A stretch of 32,850 nt of DNA from the NCBI GenBank assembly GCA_947628845.1, contig CANRBK010000007.1:1-32850 (forward strand), read 5' to 3'. Of the stretch, positions 26,046 through 32,850 are shown one piece after another. The notes beneath the pieces were generated by a model, which saw nothing but the letters and a program-made list of their open reading frames with translations, ran no database searches and had not been told where the DNA came from. The stretch is from an uncultured Clostridia bacterium. GTDB lineage: Bacteria > Bacillota > Clostridia > TANB77 > CAG-508. The position numbers were made by a program, and so were the translations under genes. Each line of letters starts with the position of its first letter. Within the stretch, counting starts at the first letter, position 1.

Positions 26046-26546
26046 TTACATTATTGCTAGCAAATCTAAATAATGTACTGCGTTGCATTGTTTAGTACAT
26101 GTTAAGTTGAAAGCTGAGTTATTAGAAAGTATGCTAATTATGCTTTCATACTTTTCTTTGGACACACCATGAAAAACTGATTCAGCTGTGCGATATCCAC
26201 TTTTGATAAAACATATTTTTATATTACGAGTTTTATCTTCATTCTCTCCAAGTAGCTCAATTTTATACATATTGACTACTCCGAGAGTTCTTGTCGTTAC
26301 TGACATCTGTTTTGCTTTTGTCCAGCTATCCTCAATATTCAAGTTCATGATAATCGAGTCTAATAATTGTTTTTGTAATCTTTCCAGTTCTTTAATAGTA
26401 ATATTGTCATAACTTTCAGTTGCTAATACCTCTCCTTTTCTTAAAAAATCAATTTTTAACCTTTTTAAAATTTGCTTATCCCGTATTTTTAAGAAATATG
26501 GATGCAATTCAAAACCATCAATAAGTGTGTCTATTATAGTATACAT
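26046..26546 (-). CDS. Protein of unknown function
   Basis: A 166-residue soluble protein I do not recognise. It starts MYTIIDTLIDGFELHPYFLK, has a helical middle (NITIKELERLQKQLLDSI, about 48-65), a beta-rich part (VTTRTLGVVNMYKIELLG, about 83-100) and a C-terminus with two cysteines (CTKQC, about 150-154). Base use is less AT-rich and less biased than its neighbours, with codons such as CTG, CGG or CGA present, which may point to acquisition. AGGAGG lies before the ATG, and TGATATAAT at about 26591-26599 is an extended -10 without a clear -35. No partner gene is near; it is alone between sspH and glyS. Confidence 0.75.
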   Translation of the reverse strand: MYTIIDTLIDGFELHPYFLKIRDKQILKRLKIDFLRKGEVLATESYDNITIKELERLQKQLLDSIIMNLNIEDSWTKAKQMSVTTRTLGVVNMYKIELLGENEDKTRNIKICFIKSGYRTAESVFHGVSKEKYESIISILSNNSAFNLTCTKQCNAVHYLDLLAIM

Positions 26547-26619
26547 ATACTAAAACCTCCTCTAATGATATAAATATTTTTATAATTATAATTATATCAT
26601 ATTTTTGTTAAAAAATCCA

Positions 26620-28002
26620 CTAAAATTCTATCTTTTGAGCTATCCAAGCTTCTAATTCTTCAATTTTAATTCTTTCTTGTTCCATTGTATCTCTATCTCT
26701 TATAGTAACTGATTCGTCTTCTAAAGTATCAAAATCAATAGTTACACAATATGGTGTTCCTATTTCGTCTTCCCTTCTATATCTTTTTCCTATGCTTCCT
26801 GCTTCATCATAATCACACATAAATTTTTTAGAAAGTTTGTTATATACTTCTTGTGATTTTTCAGAAAGTTTTTTAGATAATGGTAAAACTGCAACTTTAT
26901 ATGGTGCTAATGCTGGATGTAAATGCAAAACAACTCTTGTATCACCTTCTGCTATTTCTTCTTCATCATAACTATTACATAAAAATGCTAATACAACTCT
27001 ATCTGCACCTAAAGATGGCTCTATAACATATGGTATATATTTTTCGTTTGTTTCTAAGTCTTGGTATGTTAAATCTTGTTTTGAGTGTTCCATATGTTGT
27101 TTTAAATCATAATCTGTTCTATCTGCAATTCCCCATAATTCTCCCCATCCAAATGGGAAAGCAAATTCTATGTCTGTTGTTGCTTTACTATAAAATACTA
27201 ATTCTTCTGCTGAATGGTCTCTTAACCTTATATTTTCTTTTTTCATTCCTAAGCTTAATAACCAATTTTCACAATAATCTTTCCAATATTTATGCCATTC
27301 TAAGTCTGTTCCTGGCTTACAGAAAAATTCAAGTTCCATTTGTTCAAATTCTCTTGTTCTAAAAGTAAAGTTTCCTGGTGTTATTTCATTTCTAAAAGCT
27401 TTTCCTATTTGAGCTATACCCATTGGCATTTTTTTTCTTGATGTACGTATAACATTTTTAAAGTCCACAAATATTCCTTGTGCTGTTTCTGGTCTTAAAT
27501 ATACTGTTGATGTTGTGTCTTCAGTAACACCTTGAAATGTTTTGAACATTAAATTGAATTTTCTAATATCTGTAAAGTTTGTTTTTCCACAGGTTGGACA
27601 TGCAATTTTATTTTCATTGATAAAATCTATAAGTTCTTTATCTGACATTCCATCTGCTATCATATCTTTACCATTTTTATGTGCCCATTCTTCTATTAAT
27701 TTATCAGCTCTGTGTCTTGTTTTACATTCTTTACAATCTATTAGTGGATCTGAAAATCCTCCTACATGCCCAGATGCTACCCATGTTTCAGGATTCATCA
27801 ATATTGCTGCATCCAATCCTACTATGTTTGGTTGTTCTTGTATAAATTTTTTTCTCCAAGCTGCCTTAACATTATTTTTTAATTCATTTCCTAATGGTCC
27901 ATAATCCCAAGTATTTGCTAGCCCTCCATAAATTTCTGATCCTGGATATATAAATCCTCTGTTTTTACATAATGATACTAGTGTATCCATTGATTTTAAC
28001 AT
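26620..28002 (-). CDS. glyS: Glycyl-tRNA synthetase, homodimeric type
   Basis: A 460-residue class II synthetase that charges tRNA-Gly. Motif-bearing parts include [20 protein letters not shown] (16-35), [20 protein letters not shown] (81-100) with a zinc-type CxxC and a CPTCGK later, [12 protein letters not shown] (about 171-182), and [14 protein letters not shown] with [14 protein letters not shown] (about 332-345). It is the single-chain, alpha2 form, not the GlyQ/GlyS pair, and its anticodon-binding domain is at the C-terminus. A T-box leader lies upstream and AGGAGG precedes the ATG. The upstream gene on the strand is tRNA-Trp. Confidence 0.96.
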   Translation of the reverse strand: MLKSMDTLVSLCKNRGFIYPGSEIYGGLANTWDYGPLGNELKNNVKAAWRKKFIQEQPNIVGLDAAILMNPETWVASGHVGGFSDPLIDCKECKTRHRADKLIEEWAHKNGKDMIADGMSDKELIDFINENKIACPTCGKTNFTDIRKFNLMFKTFQGVTEDTTSTVYLRPETAQGIFVDFKNVIRTSRKKMPMGIAQIGKAFRNEITPGNFTFRTREFEQMELEFFCKPGTDLEWHKYWKDYCENWLLSLGMKKENIRLRDHSAEELVFYSKATTDIEFAFPFGWGELWGIADRTDYDLKQHMEHSKQDLTYQDLETNEKYIPYVIEPSLGADRVVLAFLCNSYDEEEIAEGDTRVVLHLHPALAPYKVAVLPLSKKLSEKSQEVYNKLSKKFMCDYDEAGSIGKRYRREDEIGTPYCVTIDFDTLEDESVTIRDRDTMEQERIKIEELEAWIAQKIEF

Positions 28003-28052
28003 AAAAATTCCTCCTTTTATATTTTATAATTTGCTAAAGTGGAATGCTTTAT

Positions 28053-28084
28053 ATTATAGGAAATTCAGAGAGTTTTCCTATAAT
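28053..28084 (-). other. Second hairpin in the glyS leader
   Basis: A perfect 11-base stem (ATTATAGGAAA with TTTCCTATAAT) and 10-base loop lies between the T-box terminator and the glyS ribosome site. It has no T-run, so it is not an intrinsic terminator. It may be an RNA-stability or processing hairpin. Confidence 0.65.
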
Positions 28085-28133
28085 ACAAAAAAACTTTCTT
28101 CTCTAGCTATTTAATAGCTAGGGACGAAAGTTT
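28084..28133 (-). terminator. T-box attenuator terminator of glyS
   Basis: On the minus strand AAACTTTC and CTAGCTATT pair with AATAGCTAG and GAAAGTTT across small internal loops, followed by TTTTTTTG. It competes with the antiterminator formed by the T-box motif just upstream (28138-28152). Confidence 0.88.
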
Positions 28134-28300
28134 AGTTCCGCGTTTCCACCCTAATTCCTAAAACTTTATTAGTTTTAGGCACCTTAATTTTATTTGTATT
28201 ACTCCAAAGCTCCCCATGCTTTTTTTATTACAAACTTTACACCATGTAGTTTGCTCTCTTTAAATAAAATTCCAGCATTTTTTCTTTTTCATAGTAATCT
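28134..28300 (-). promoter_or_regulatory. T-box riboswitch controlling glyS
   Basis: The T-box core reads AGGGTGGAAACGCGG (28138-28152 on the minus strand), one base from the classical AGGGTGGNACCGCG. Upstream lies stem III (CCTAAAACT with AGTTTTAGG, 28157-28179) and an AGAGAGC purine bulge at about 28253-28259 for stem I. Uncharged tRNA-Gly should pair with the specifier and stabilise the antiterminator. A candidate specifier is GGA (Gly) at 28203-28205, but stem I was folded by eye and this is uncertain. Confidence 0.88.
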
Positions 28301-28307
28301 ATTAAAA

Positions 28308-28382
28308 TGGCAGGGGTAGAAGGACTCGAACCCTCACAGGCGGTTTTGGAGACCGATGTGCTACCATTAACACTATACCCCT
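28308..28382 (-). tRNA. tRNA-Trp (CCA anticodon)
   Basis: A complete cloverleaf: acceptor AGGGGTA with TACCCCT, D-arm GTGT/GCAC, anticodon loop CTCCAAA (anticodon CCA), T-arm GAGGG/CCTTC with loop TTCGAGT, discriminator G and an encoded CCA at 28308-28310. The five-base anticodon stem has a U-C mismatch at 27-43. It precedes the T-box leader of glyS on the same strand, with only a few bases between. Confidence 0.94.
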
Positions 28383-28416
28383 AAATTGCGTAATAATTCT
28401 TTTAAAGTCATTTATT

Positions 28417-28445
28417 ATATTAGCATAGTTTTTTATTTTTGACAA
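28417..28445 (-). promoter_or_regulatory. Promoter of tRNA-Trp (and possibly glyS)
   Basis: TTGTCA (28440-28445), 17 bases, TAATAT (28417-28422), with TGC before the -10. No separate strong promoter was seen between the tRNA and the T-box, so glyS may be co-transcribed with tRNA-Trp. Confidence 0.55.
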
Positions 28446-28475
28446 GTATTATATTAAAATTTTTATTTTTTTCAC

Positions 28476-28504
28476 TTGTATTTTTTTTAATTATGTGTTA
28501 TAAA
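28476..28504 (+). promoter_or_regulatory. Possible promoter of the M23 gene
   Basis: TTGTAT (28476-28481), 17 bases, TATAAA (28499-28504). An alternative -10, TATAAT, lies at 28511-28516. A ribosome-site-like AAGGAAGTGAT follows at about 28527-28537. Confidence 0.45.
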
Positions 28505-29127
28505 ATTTACTATAATATTTTATTCAAGGAAGTGATATTTATTTCAGATTTTTTTCAAAAATTTTTATTTATTATTATTTTATTTTCTATTTTTATTTCA
28601 ATCTTTTTTATTCCAATAATTCAAAGTAGTAATTTTAATTATGATAATTCCTCAGAAAAAGAAATAATTGATTTTAATCCTAATGGTTTTGTTTGGCCTA
28701 TTCCTGGATATACTAATATAAGCTCTCGTTTTGGTAAAAGAAATGCTCCTACTGGTGGAGCTTCAAGTTATCACTATGGTGTTGATATTCCTGCACCTGA
28801 AGGTACTAAATTTATTGCAATAGCTGATGGTGAAATTACTTTTTGCTCTTTTTTAGGTGCTGGTGGTTATACTATCACTCTCTCTTTTGATAATTATAAA
28901 GTTACTTATTGCCATGTTTCTCCTAATTATATAGTTAAAGTTGGTGATTTAGTTAAACAGGGACAAGTTATTCGGTTTTGTTGGTCCTAAAAATGTGTAT
29001 GGAGTTCCTGGAAATCAATATCATGATTCTAGTGGTAAGCCTACTAATGGTGCTACTACTGGTTGTCATCTGCATTTGCGGTTTTAGAATTGATGATAAA
29101 TATGTTAATCCTTTAAGTTTTTTTTAA
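28493..29127 (+). pseudogene. M23 (LytM-type) endopeptidase gene with frame lesions
   Basis: An N-terminal membrane helix (FLFIIILFSIFISIFFIPII) is followed by an M23 domain: SSRFGKRNAP, YHYGVDIPAPEGTKFIAIAD, TYCHVSPNYIVKVGDLVKQG. M23 enzymes cut peptidoglycan peptide cross-links; the zinc ligands would be the His and Asp of HYGVD and a later HLH. An extra C at 28973 breaks the frame. The reading continues as GPKNVYGVPGNQYHD and TTGCHLH in a second frame, and a T-run change at about 29075-29086 moves it to a third (RIDDKYVNPLSFF, stop 29125-29127). No good start codon is visible behind the AAGGAAGTGAT site, where ATT stands in place of an expected ATG. It is probably broken or badly sequenced. 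Confidence 0.8.
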
Positions 29128-29137
29128 AAAAGGAAAA

Positions 29138-29167
29138 CTCCTTATGAGTCTATAAGCTCATAAAGAG
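29138..29167. terminator. Bidirectional terminator between M23 gene and CD1247-like gene
   Basis: CTC-C-TTATGAG pairs with CTCATAA-A-GAG (10 bases, one mismatch) over an 8-base loop. On the minus strand it is followed by TTTTCCTTTTTT, and on the plus strand by a weaker CTTCTTTT. It ends the efp operon. Confidence 0.72.
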
Positions 29168-29221
29168 TGTACGCTTCTTTTAATCTAGAGGAAATTTTAA
29201 AAATCCCCTTCTTTTCCTTTC

Positions 29222-29572
29222 TTACATATCATCATCTTCGTCAGTATTTCCACAATCTGAACATCCATGACAATGTCCTCCTGAACATTGGTCATCTTCG
29301 CTAAAGTCTCCTGACCAATCTAATTCTATTAAATTTTTACATTCTGGGCATTCAATCTCTTGATTTTCCTCATTTGCATCAATAACAAATTCATATTCAC
29401 AATAAGGACAAACAATTTCAAAATCAAAACCTTCGTCAGAATATATATCATTTTCTATGTGGTCAATTACTTGTTGCATTTTTTCCATTTTCTCTGTCAA
29501 TATTTTTTGATTTTCCTTTATTTCTTTCATTTCATTTAATAATTTTTCTATTTGTTGATTTAAATCACCCAT
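29222..29572 (-). CDS. CD1247-like zinc protein
   Basis: A 116-residue protein. The first 45 residues are a coiled coil (QQIEKLLNEMKEIKENQKIL and onward), followed by a zinc-ribbon pair CPYCEYEF (56-63) and CPECKNLIEL (about 75-84), and an acidic tail ending in a Cys/His cluster (CSGGHCHGCSDCG, about 96-108) and EDDDM. It matches the small CD1247 N-terminal family found next to efp in Clostridia, whose role is unknown. AAAGGA precedes the ATG. It is last in the yqeG-efp operon, 14 bases after efp. Confidence 0.82.
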   Translation of the reverse strand: MGDLNQQIEKLLNEMKEIKENQKILTEKMEKMQQVIDHIENDIYSDEGFDFEIVCPYCEYEFVIDANEENQEIECPECKNLIELDWSGDFSEDDQCSGGHCHGCSDCGNTDEDDDM

Positions 29573-29586
29573 AATAAAAATCCTTT

Positions 29587-30153
29587 CTATACTCTTTCCA
29601 TATATTCACAAGTTCTTGTGTCTATTCTTAATATGTCACCGATATTAACAAACATTGGAACTTGTAGTTCTAAACCTGTTTCTAAAGTTGCTGGTTTTCC
29701 TGAAGTTGTTGTTGTATTTCCAGCAAATCCTGGTTCTGTATATGTAACTTCTAATTCAACAAATATTGGTGGTTCTACTGCAAATACTTTTCCTTTATAA
29801 GATAATATTGAAACCTCCATATTTTCTTTTAAATATTTTAAACAATCTCCTAATGTTTCTTTGTTTAGAGGCATTTGATCATATGTCTCATTATCCATAA
29901 AATAATATAATTCTCCATCTTCATATAGATATTGCATTGTTTTTTTCTCTATTTCTGCTCCTGGAAATTTATCTGATGGATTAAATGTTTTTTCTAATGT
30001 TGCTCCTGTTATTACATTTTTTAATTTTGTTCTTACGAATGCTGATCCTTTTCCTGGTTTTACATGTTGAAATTCTACTACTCTAAATACATTTCCTTCC
30101 ATTTCGAATGTTGTTCCGTTTCTAAAATCTCCTGCTGAGTATACTCCTGCCAT
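29587..30153 (-). CDS. efp: Elongation factor P
   Basis: A 188-residue factor that relieves ribosome stalling at polyproline. The [15 protein letters not shown] loop (32-46) carries Lys at the usual modification site; no modification enzyme is in the window. The C-terminal OB domain ends [17 protein letters not shown], and the length is standard. GGGGAG lies before the ATG. It has its own promoter (30243-30271), which overlaps the end of the pepP gene region, and read-through from pepP is likely as well. Confidence 0.96.
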   Translation of the reverse strand: MAGVYSAGDFRNGTTFEMEGNVFRVVEFQHVKPGKGSAFVRTKLKNVITGATLEKTFNPSDKFPGAEIEKKTMQYLYEDGELYYFMDNETYDQMPLNKETLGDCLKYLKENMEVSILSYKGKVFAVEPPIFVELEVTYTEPGFAGNTTTTSGKPATLETGLELQVPMFVNIGDILRIDTRTCEYMERV

Positions 30154-30242
30154 TTTTATTTCTCCCCTTTCGCTTCGTTCATCATAAAATAAAAATTTTT
30201 AATGTTTTATTTTACAAACATTTATTATTTTACACTTTTTAT

Positions 30243-30271
30243 ATTTTACTATATATTACTGGAAAAATCAA
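30243..30271 (-). promoter_or_regulatory. Possible internal promoter of efp
   Basis: TTGATT (30266-30271), 17 bases, TAAAAT (30243-30248), in the 125-base gap between pepP and efp. The leader would be about 83 bases. Confidence 0.45.
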
Positions 30272-30278
30272 CCTTTAT

Positions 30279-31337
30279 TTATATTATAATATAATTTTTC
30301 TCAGAATTTGTCAGACTTATACAACCAAATTTTGTAATTTGTACTGTATCTTCTATTCTAATTCCGAATTTTCCTGGTATATATATCCCTGGCTCATCTG
30401 TAACTACCATATTTTCTCTTAAAGATGTATCACTTCTATAACTAATATATGGTGGTTCATGAATTTCTAGACCAACTCCATGTCCTAAACTATGAATTAA
30501 ATCATAACCATTTAATTTAAAATTATTTTCTACCATTTTTGTAACTTGTCTAGTGCTTGCTCCATCTTTATATTGTGTAAGTACAAATTTTTGATTTTCT
30601 AATACTAAATCATATACTTTTTTCATTTCTTCTGTTGGTTCTCCAACAAAAAATGTTCTTGTCATATCTGAACAATATCCGTTAACTTTGCATCCCATAT
30701 CTATAGTAATTATGTCTTTTTCTTGTATTTTTCTATCTGTAGGAACTGCATGTGGCTTTGAAGAATTTTCTCCTGATGCCACTATTGTTTCGAATGATAC
30801 TCCTTCTGCGTTTTTTGCATAATAATCTTCTACTTCTTTTGCTATTTGTTTTTCTGTCATTCCTGGTTTTATATAGTTTAAGATATATTTAAAACATTCA
30901 TCAGTTATGTTGCAAGCTTTAATTAAATTTTCTAGTTCTTCTTCATCTTTTATCATTCTTTGTTTTTCTATTATATATTCAGTTTCTACAAAATTATTAA
31001 TTTTATACTTCCTTATGTATTCTTTATACTTTGCATAAGATATATAATTTTCTTCAAAGCCTACATTTTCGCAAAACATAAAAAAGTTTTCGTAGTCGTC
31101 TTTTGATACATCATTTATATCATATACTATTATTTCATCAAATAGTGTAAGAATACTATGTACATGTTCAATATATCTTCCATCTGTTATATAAATATTT
31201 TCTTTTGGTGTTATTACTAAGGTTCCTTCTGCATCAATATTAGTTAAATATTTTATATTTATTGGATTTGATATTATCATTCCTTGTAAATCTAAACTAC
31301 ACATTTTATTTCTTAGCCATTGCAGCTTTGAATTCAT
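30279..31337 (-). CDS. pepP: Xaa-Pro aminopeptidase (M24 family)
   Basis: A 352-residue metallopeptidase that removes N-terminal residues preceding proline. The creatinase-like N-terminal domain is followed by the M24 domain: TIDMGCKVNGYCSDMTRTF (about 211-229, two metal Asp), SLGHGVGLEIHEPP (about 281-294, metal His), VTDEPGIY (about 308-315, metal Glu) and FGIRIEDTV (about 320-328, metal Glu). The length is typical for the YqhT/PepQ type. AGGAGG precedes the ATG. It lies in the yqeG - peptidase - pepP - efp order common in Firmicutes. Confidence 0.93.
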   Translation of the reverse strand: MNSKLQWLRNKMCSLDLQGMIISNPINIKYLTNIDAEGTLVITPKENIYITDGRYIEHVHSILTLFDEIIVYDINDVSKDDYENFFMFCENVGFEENYISYAKYKEYIRKYKINNFVETEYIIEKQRMIKDEEELENLIKACNITDECFKYILNYIKPGMTEKQIAKEVEDYYAKNAEGVSFETIVASGENSSKPHAVPTDRKIQEKDIITIDMGCKVNGYCSDMTRTFFVGEPTEEMKKVYDLVLENQKFVLTQYKDGASTRQVTKMVENNFKLNGYDLIHSLGHGVGLEIHEPPYISYRSDTSLRENMVVTDEPGIYIPGKFGIRIEDTVQITKFGCISLTNSEKNYIII

Positions 31338-31366
31338 TATAATTCCTCCTTAAATTATGTATTTTA

Positions 31367-32113
31367 CTAATACATTCCTAGTGTAAATATTTCAAATAAT
31401 ATATTTTTTATTGTTTCAAATGGTACAAATATACTTATAAATGTTCCTAATACAATAAATGGTCCAAATGGTATGTATTCGTCCATTTTTTTTATTTTTG
31501 TCAATAATAATATTATACTTAATATTGCCCCAATTAAGAAAGATAACAATGTTATAGCTATTATGTTTGATAGTCCAAAATATATTCCTAATGCTCCCAT
31601 TAGTTTTACATCTCCAAATCCCATTGCTTCTTTCCCATATACTAAGCCACCTACTAAAGTAATTATTAAGAATATTCCTGCTCCTGCCAACATACCAAGT
31701 ATCATGTTTATTGTAATTGCTACATCTGATAGTCCATACAAAAACGCTGTTACTAATCCTACTTCAAATATAGTTAGATTTAGTCTATTGGGAATTATTT
31801 GTAGTTTGTAATCTATAACAAATGTTGATAATAGCATTGGTGTTAATATAATATATTTTATCAAGTCTAAGTTACCGATAAATGTGTTTTTTATTCCATA
31901 AGTATATAATAGTGCTATGTAAATTATTGGTGTTATTATGACTAATATATAGTTTGGTCTGAATTCATTAAAGTATTTTGTAAATATTTCCTTTGAAAAT
32001 ACTTTTTTATATTCTGGCAATCTTTTATTCATCCAATCTATTAACATGCCAACAAAGAGACCTAATATTGCTACAAATGCATAGTACCATATATTTGTTT
32101 CTTTAATATACAT
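31367..32113 (-). CDS. A24 prepilin peptidase, short form
   Basis: A 248-residue membrane protein with about seven helices. The catalytic Asp pair of type IV prepilin peptidases is visible in FVIDYKLQIIPN (about 97-108) and YGKEAMGFGDVKLMG (about 159-173, GFGDVKL motif). It lacks the N-terminal CxxC zinc/methylase domain of bifunctional PilD, but a first helix with FVGMLIDWMNKRLP takes its place. It could process pilin or pseudopilin-like proteins; none is in the window. The start overlaps yqeG by 11 bases, so translation is coupled. Confidence 0.88.
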   Translation of the reverse strand: MYIKETNIWYYAFVAILGLFVGMLIDWMNKRLPEYKKVFSKEIFTKYFNEFRPNYILVIITPIIYIALLYTYGIKNTFIGNLDLIKYIILTPMLLSTFVIDYKLQIIPNRLNLTIFEVGLVTAFLYGLSDVAITINMILGMLAGAGIFLIITLVGGLVYGKEAMGFGDVKLMGALGIYFGLSNIIAITLLSFLIGAILSIILLLTKIKKMDEYIPFGPFIVLGTFISIFVPFETIKNILFEIFTLGMY

Positions 32114-32621
32114 TTTTATTTTTCCCTTCTTTTGTTTTATAATTGTTCTTTATTCTTTTTTCTATTGGTCTTTTCCAAGCCGTATACCAATATTCTTTTT
32201 GTTCATTTATTGGGTCTACTAATATAGTAAACATTTTACATCTATTTCCTCCAAGTACATCTGTAAATATTTGATCTCCTACAACTCCTATATTTTCTGG
32301 TTGTACTTTTATTTGTTTTTGCACATATTTAAATCCTCTTTTTAGTGGTTTAGTTGCAAAATGTTTATATTGTATGTCTAGCTTGTCTGCTACTGATTTT
32401 ACTTTCTTTCTATCATATGTATTTGATAATATATATAATTTTATTCCCTGTCCTTTCATTTCTTTAGCCCATTGTATTATTTTTTCTGACAAGTTTTTAT
32501 AATAATCTATCAAAGTATTGTCTACATCTAATATTAATACTTTTATTTTATTTTTTATTAATGTTTCTATTGTTATATCTTCTATTTTTTTTAAATATAA
32601 ATTGGGATATAAATTTTTCAT
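32103..32621 (-). CDS. yqeG: YqeG-family HAD phosphatase
   Basis: A 172-residue HAD-superfamily phosphatase (IIIA type). The nucleophile motif is LILDVDNTLIDY (29-40), motif II is LYILSNTYDRKKV (about 62-74), KPLKRGF (about 92-98) gives the Lys, and VVGDQIFTDVLGGNR (about 113-127) supplies the metal Asp residues. Members of this family are phosphatidylglycerophosphate phosphatase-like (Gep4) or of unknown substrate. AAGGA precedes the ATG. It is the first gene of the operon. Confidence 0.93.
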   Translation of the reverse strand: MKNLYPNLYLKKIEDITIETLIKNKIKVLILDVDNTLIDYYKNLSEKIIQWAKEMKGQGIKLYILSNTYDRKKVKSVADKLDIQYKHFATKPLKRGFKYVQKQIKVQPENIGVVGDQIFTDVLGGNRCKMFTILVDPINEQKEYWYTAWKRPIEKRIKNNYKTKEGKNKNVY

Positions 32622-32657
32622 TTTTTCCTTCTCTTTCTTTAGTTTTCTGCTTAAATA

Positions 32658-32686
32658 ATATTATCAATATGTTTTAGTTTTGTCAA
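32658..32686 (-). promoter_or_regulatory. Promoter of the yqeG-efp operon
   Basis: TTGACA (32681-32686), 17 bases, TAATAT (32658-32663), with TGA before the -10. The -35 box ends exactly where palindromic element B begins. Confidence 0.72.
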
Positions 32687-32775
32687 GACCCATTAGGGAC
32701 GTTGACCCATTAGGGACGTTTACTTGTGGGACATTTTATAAAAAATTTCCCACAAGTAAACGTCCCTAATGGGTC
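32687..32775. repeat. Palindromic element, copy B
   Basis: Complementary 28-base arms (32704-32731 and 32748-32775) flank a 16-base AT loop. The left side carries one more 17-base unit (GACCCATTAGGGACGTT, 32687-32703) that has no partner on the right. The unit is the same as in copy A except that AAAA in CCCAAAAGGG is ATTA here, in all copies on both arms. It is immediately upstream of the yqeG promoter. Confidence 0.88.
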
Positions 32776-32784
32776 ATTTAAGTT

Positions 32785-32809
32785 TCGGTATTTTTTGAAA
32801 AAATCCCGA
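32785..32809. other. AT-rich hairpin near the right edge
   Basis: TCGG-T-ATTTTTT pairs with AAAAAAT-C-CCGA around a central G. The T-run needed for a terminator is weak on both strands. Nothing else is seen in 32776-32850. Confidence 0.35.
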
Positions 32810-32850
32810 TATGTTTTCCACAAAATGAAAAATTTTATATAAAAATAAGG

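Noticed and set aside
28439-28444. TTGACA at 28439 read as a start codon or as a -35 box on the plus strand
   Set aside because: There is no ribosome site before it and no fitting -10 at 16-18 bases; the TTGTAT/TATAAA pair further on is better.
32785-32809. Hairpin near the right edge as a terminator of a gene beyond the window
   Set aside because: Mostly A-T pairs with only a single unpaired base at the centre and no convincing T-run; kept only as a weak feature.

Overview
The window comes from a very AT-rich, low-GC Gram-positive bacterium, most likely a spore-forming member of the Clostridia, probably an uncultured gut-type lineage. The grounds are the yicC-remA-gmk-rpoZ block, a rubrerythrin, a T-box in front of a homodimer-type glycyl-tRNA synthetase, an H-type small acid-soluble spore protein, the yqeG-pepP-efp-CD1247 block, AGGAGG ribosome binding sites and many sigma-A promoters with an extended -10 (TGNTATAAT). 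Genus cannot be read from this sequence.

Region 1 (about 1-14.1 kb, all minus strand) is one exopolysaccharide or capsule operon driven by a promoter at 14113-14141. In transcription order it holds a priming sugar-phosphate transferase, a radical SAM/SPASM protein, three GT4 glycosyltransferases, a non-coding stretch with a decayed copy of the SPASM gene, a polysaccharide pyruvyl transferase-family protein, two GT2 and one GT4 glycosyltransferases, a Wzy-like polymerase, a DUF6625-like putative glycosyltransferase and a MurJ/MviN-type flippase. Together these could prime, assemble, modify, flip and polymerise a repeat unit. No Wzz-type chain-length regulator or tyrosine kinase is present. A promoter and ribosome binding site at 1-58 show that another minus-strand gene starts just left of the window.

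Region 2 (14.2-21 kb, minus strand) is housekeeping: vanZ-like; then an operon rsmE - membrane protein - yicC - remA - rpoZ - gmk - small membrane protein; then rubrerythrin and gltX, each with its own promoter. The rpoZ/gmk order is swapped relative to Bacillus subtilis, and the omega subunit carries a long Glu/Asn repeat tail.

Region 3 (21-29.2 kb) is mixed. Overlapping divergent promoters serve gltX and a U32-family gene broken by a one-base frameshift. Then come an RNHCP zinc protein, a 123-bp near-perfect palindromic element, a TGS/SAD-type nucleoside kinase, sspH, an unrecognised gene, glyS with its T-box leader, tRNA-Trp, and an M23 endopeptidase gene with two frame lesions.

Region 4 (29.2-32.85 kb, minus strand) is the yqeG - prepilin peptidase - pepP - efp - CD1247-like operon. 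Its promoter abuts a second copy of the palindromic element.

The most interesting items are the SPASM protein inside the polysaccharide operon with its decayed copy, the two palindromic elements whose internal bases co-vary between copies, the 84-bp inverted repeat in the gltX leader, and the omega tail. All function assignments rest on sequence motifs read by eye; no database search was run.
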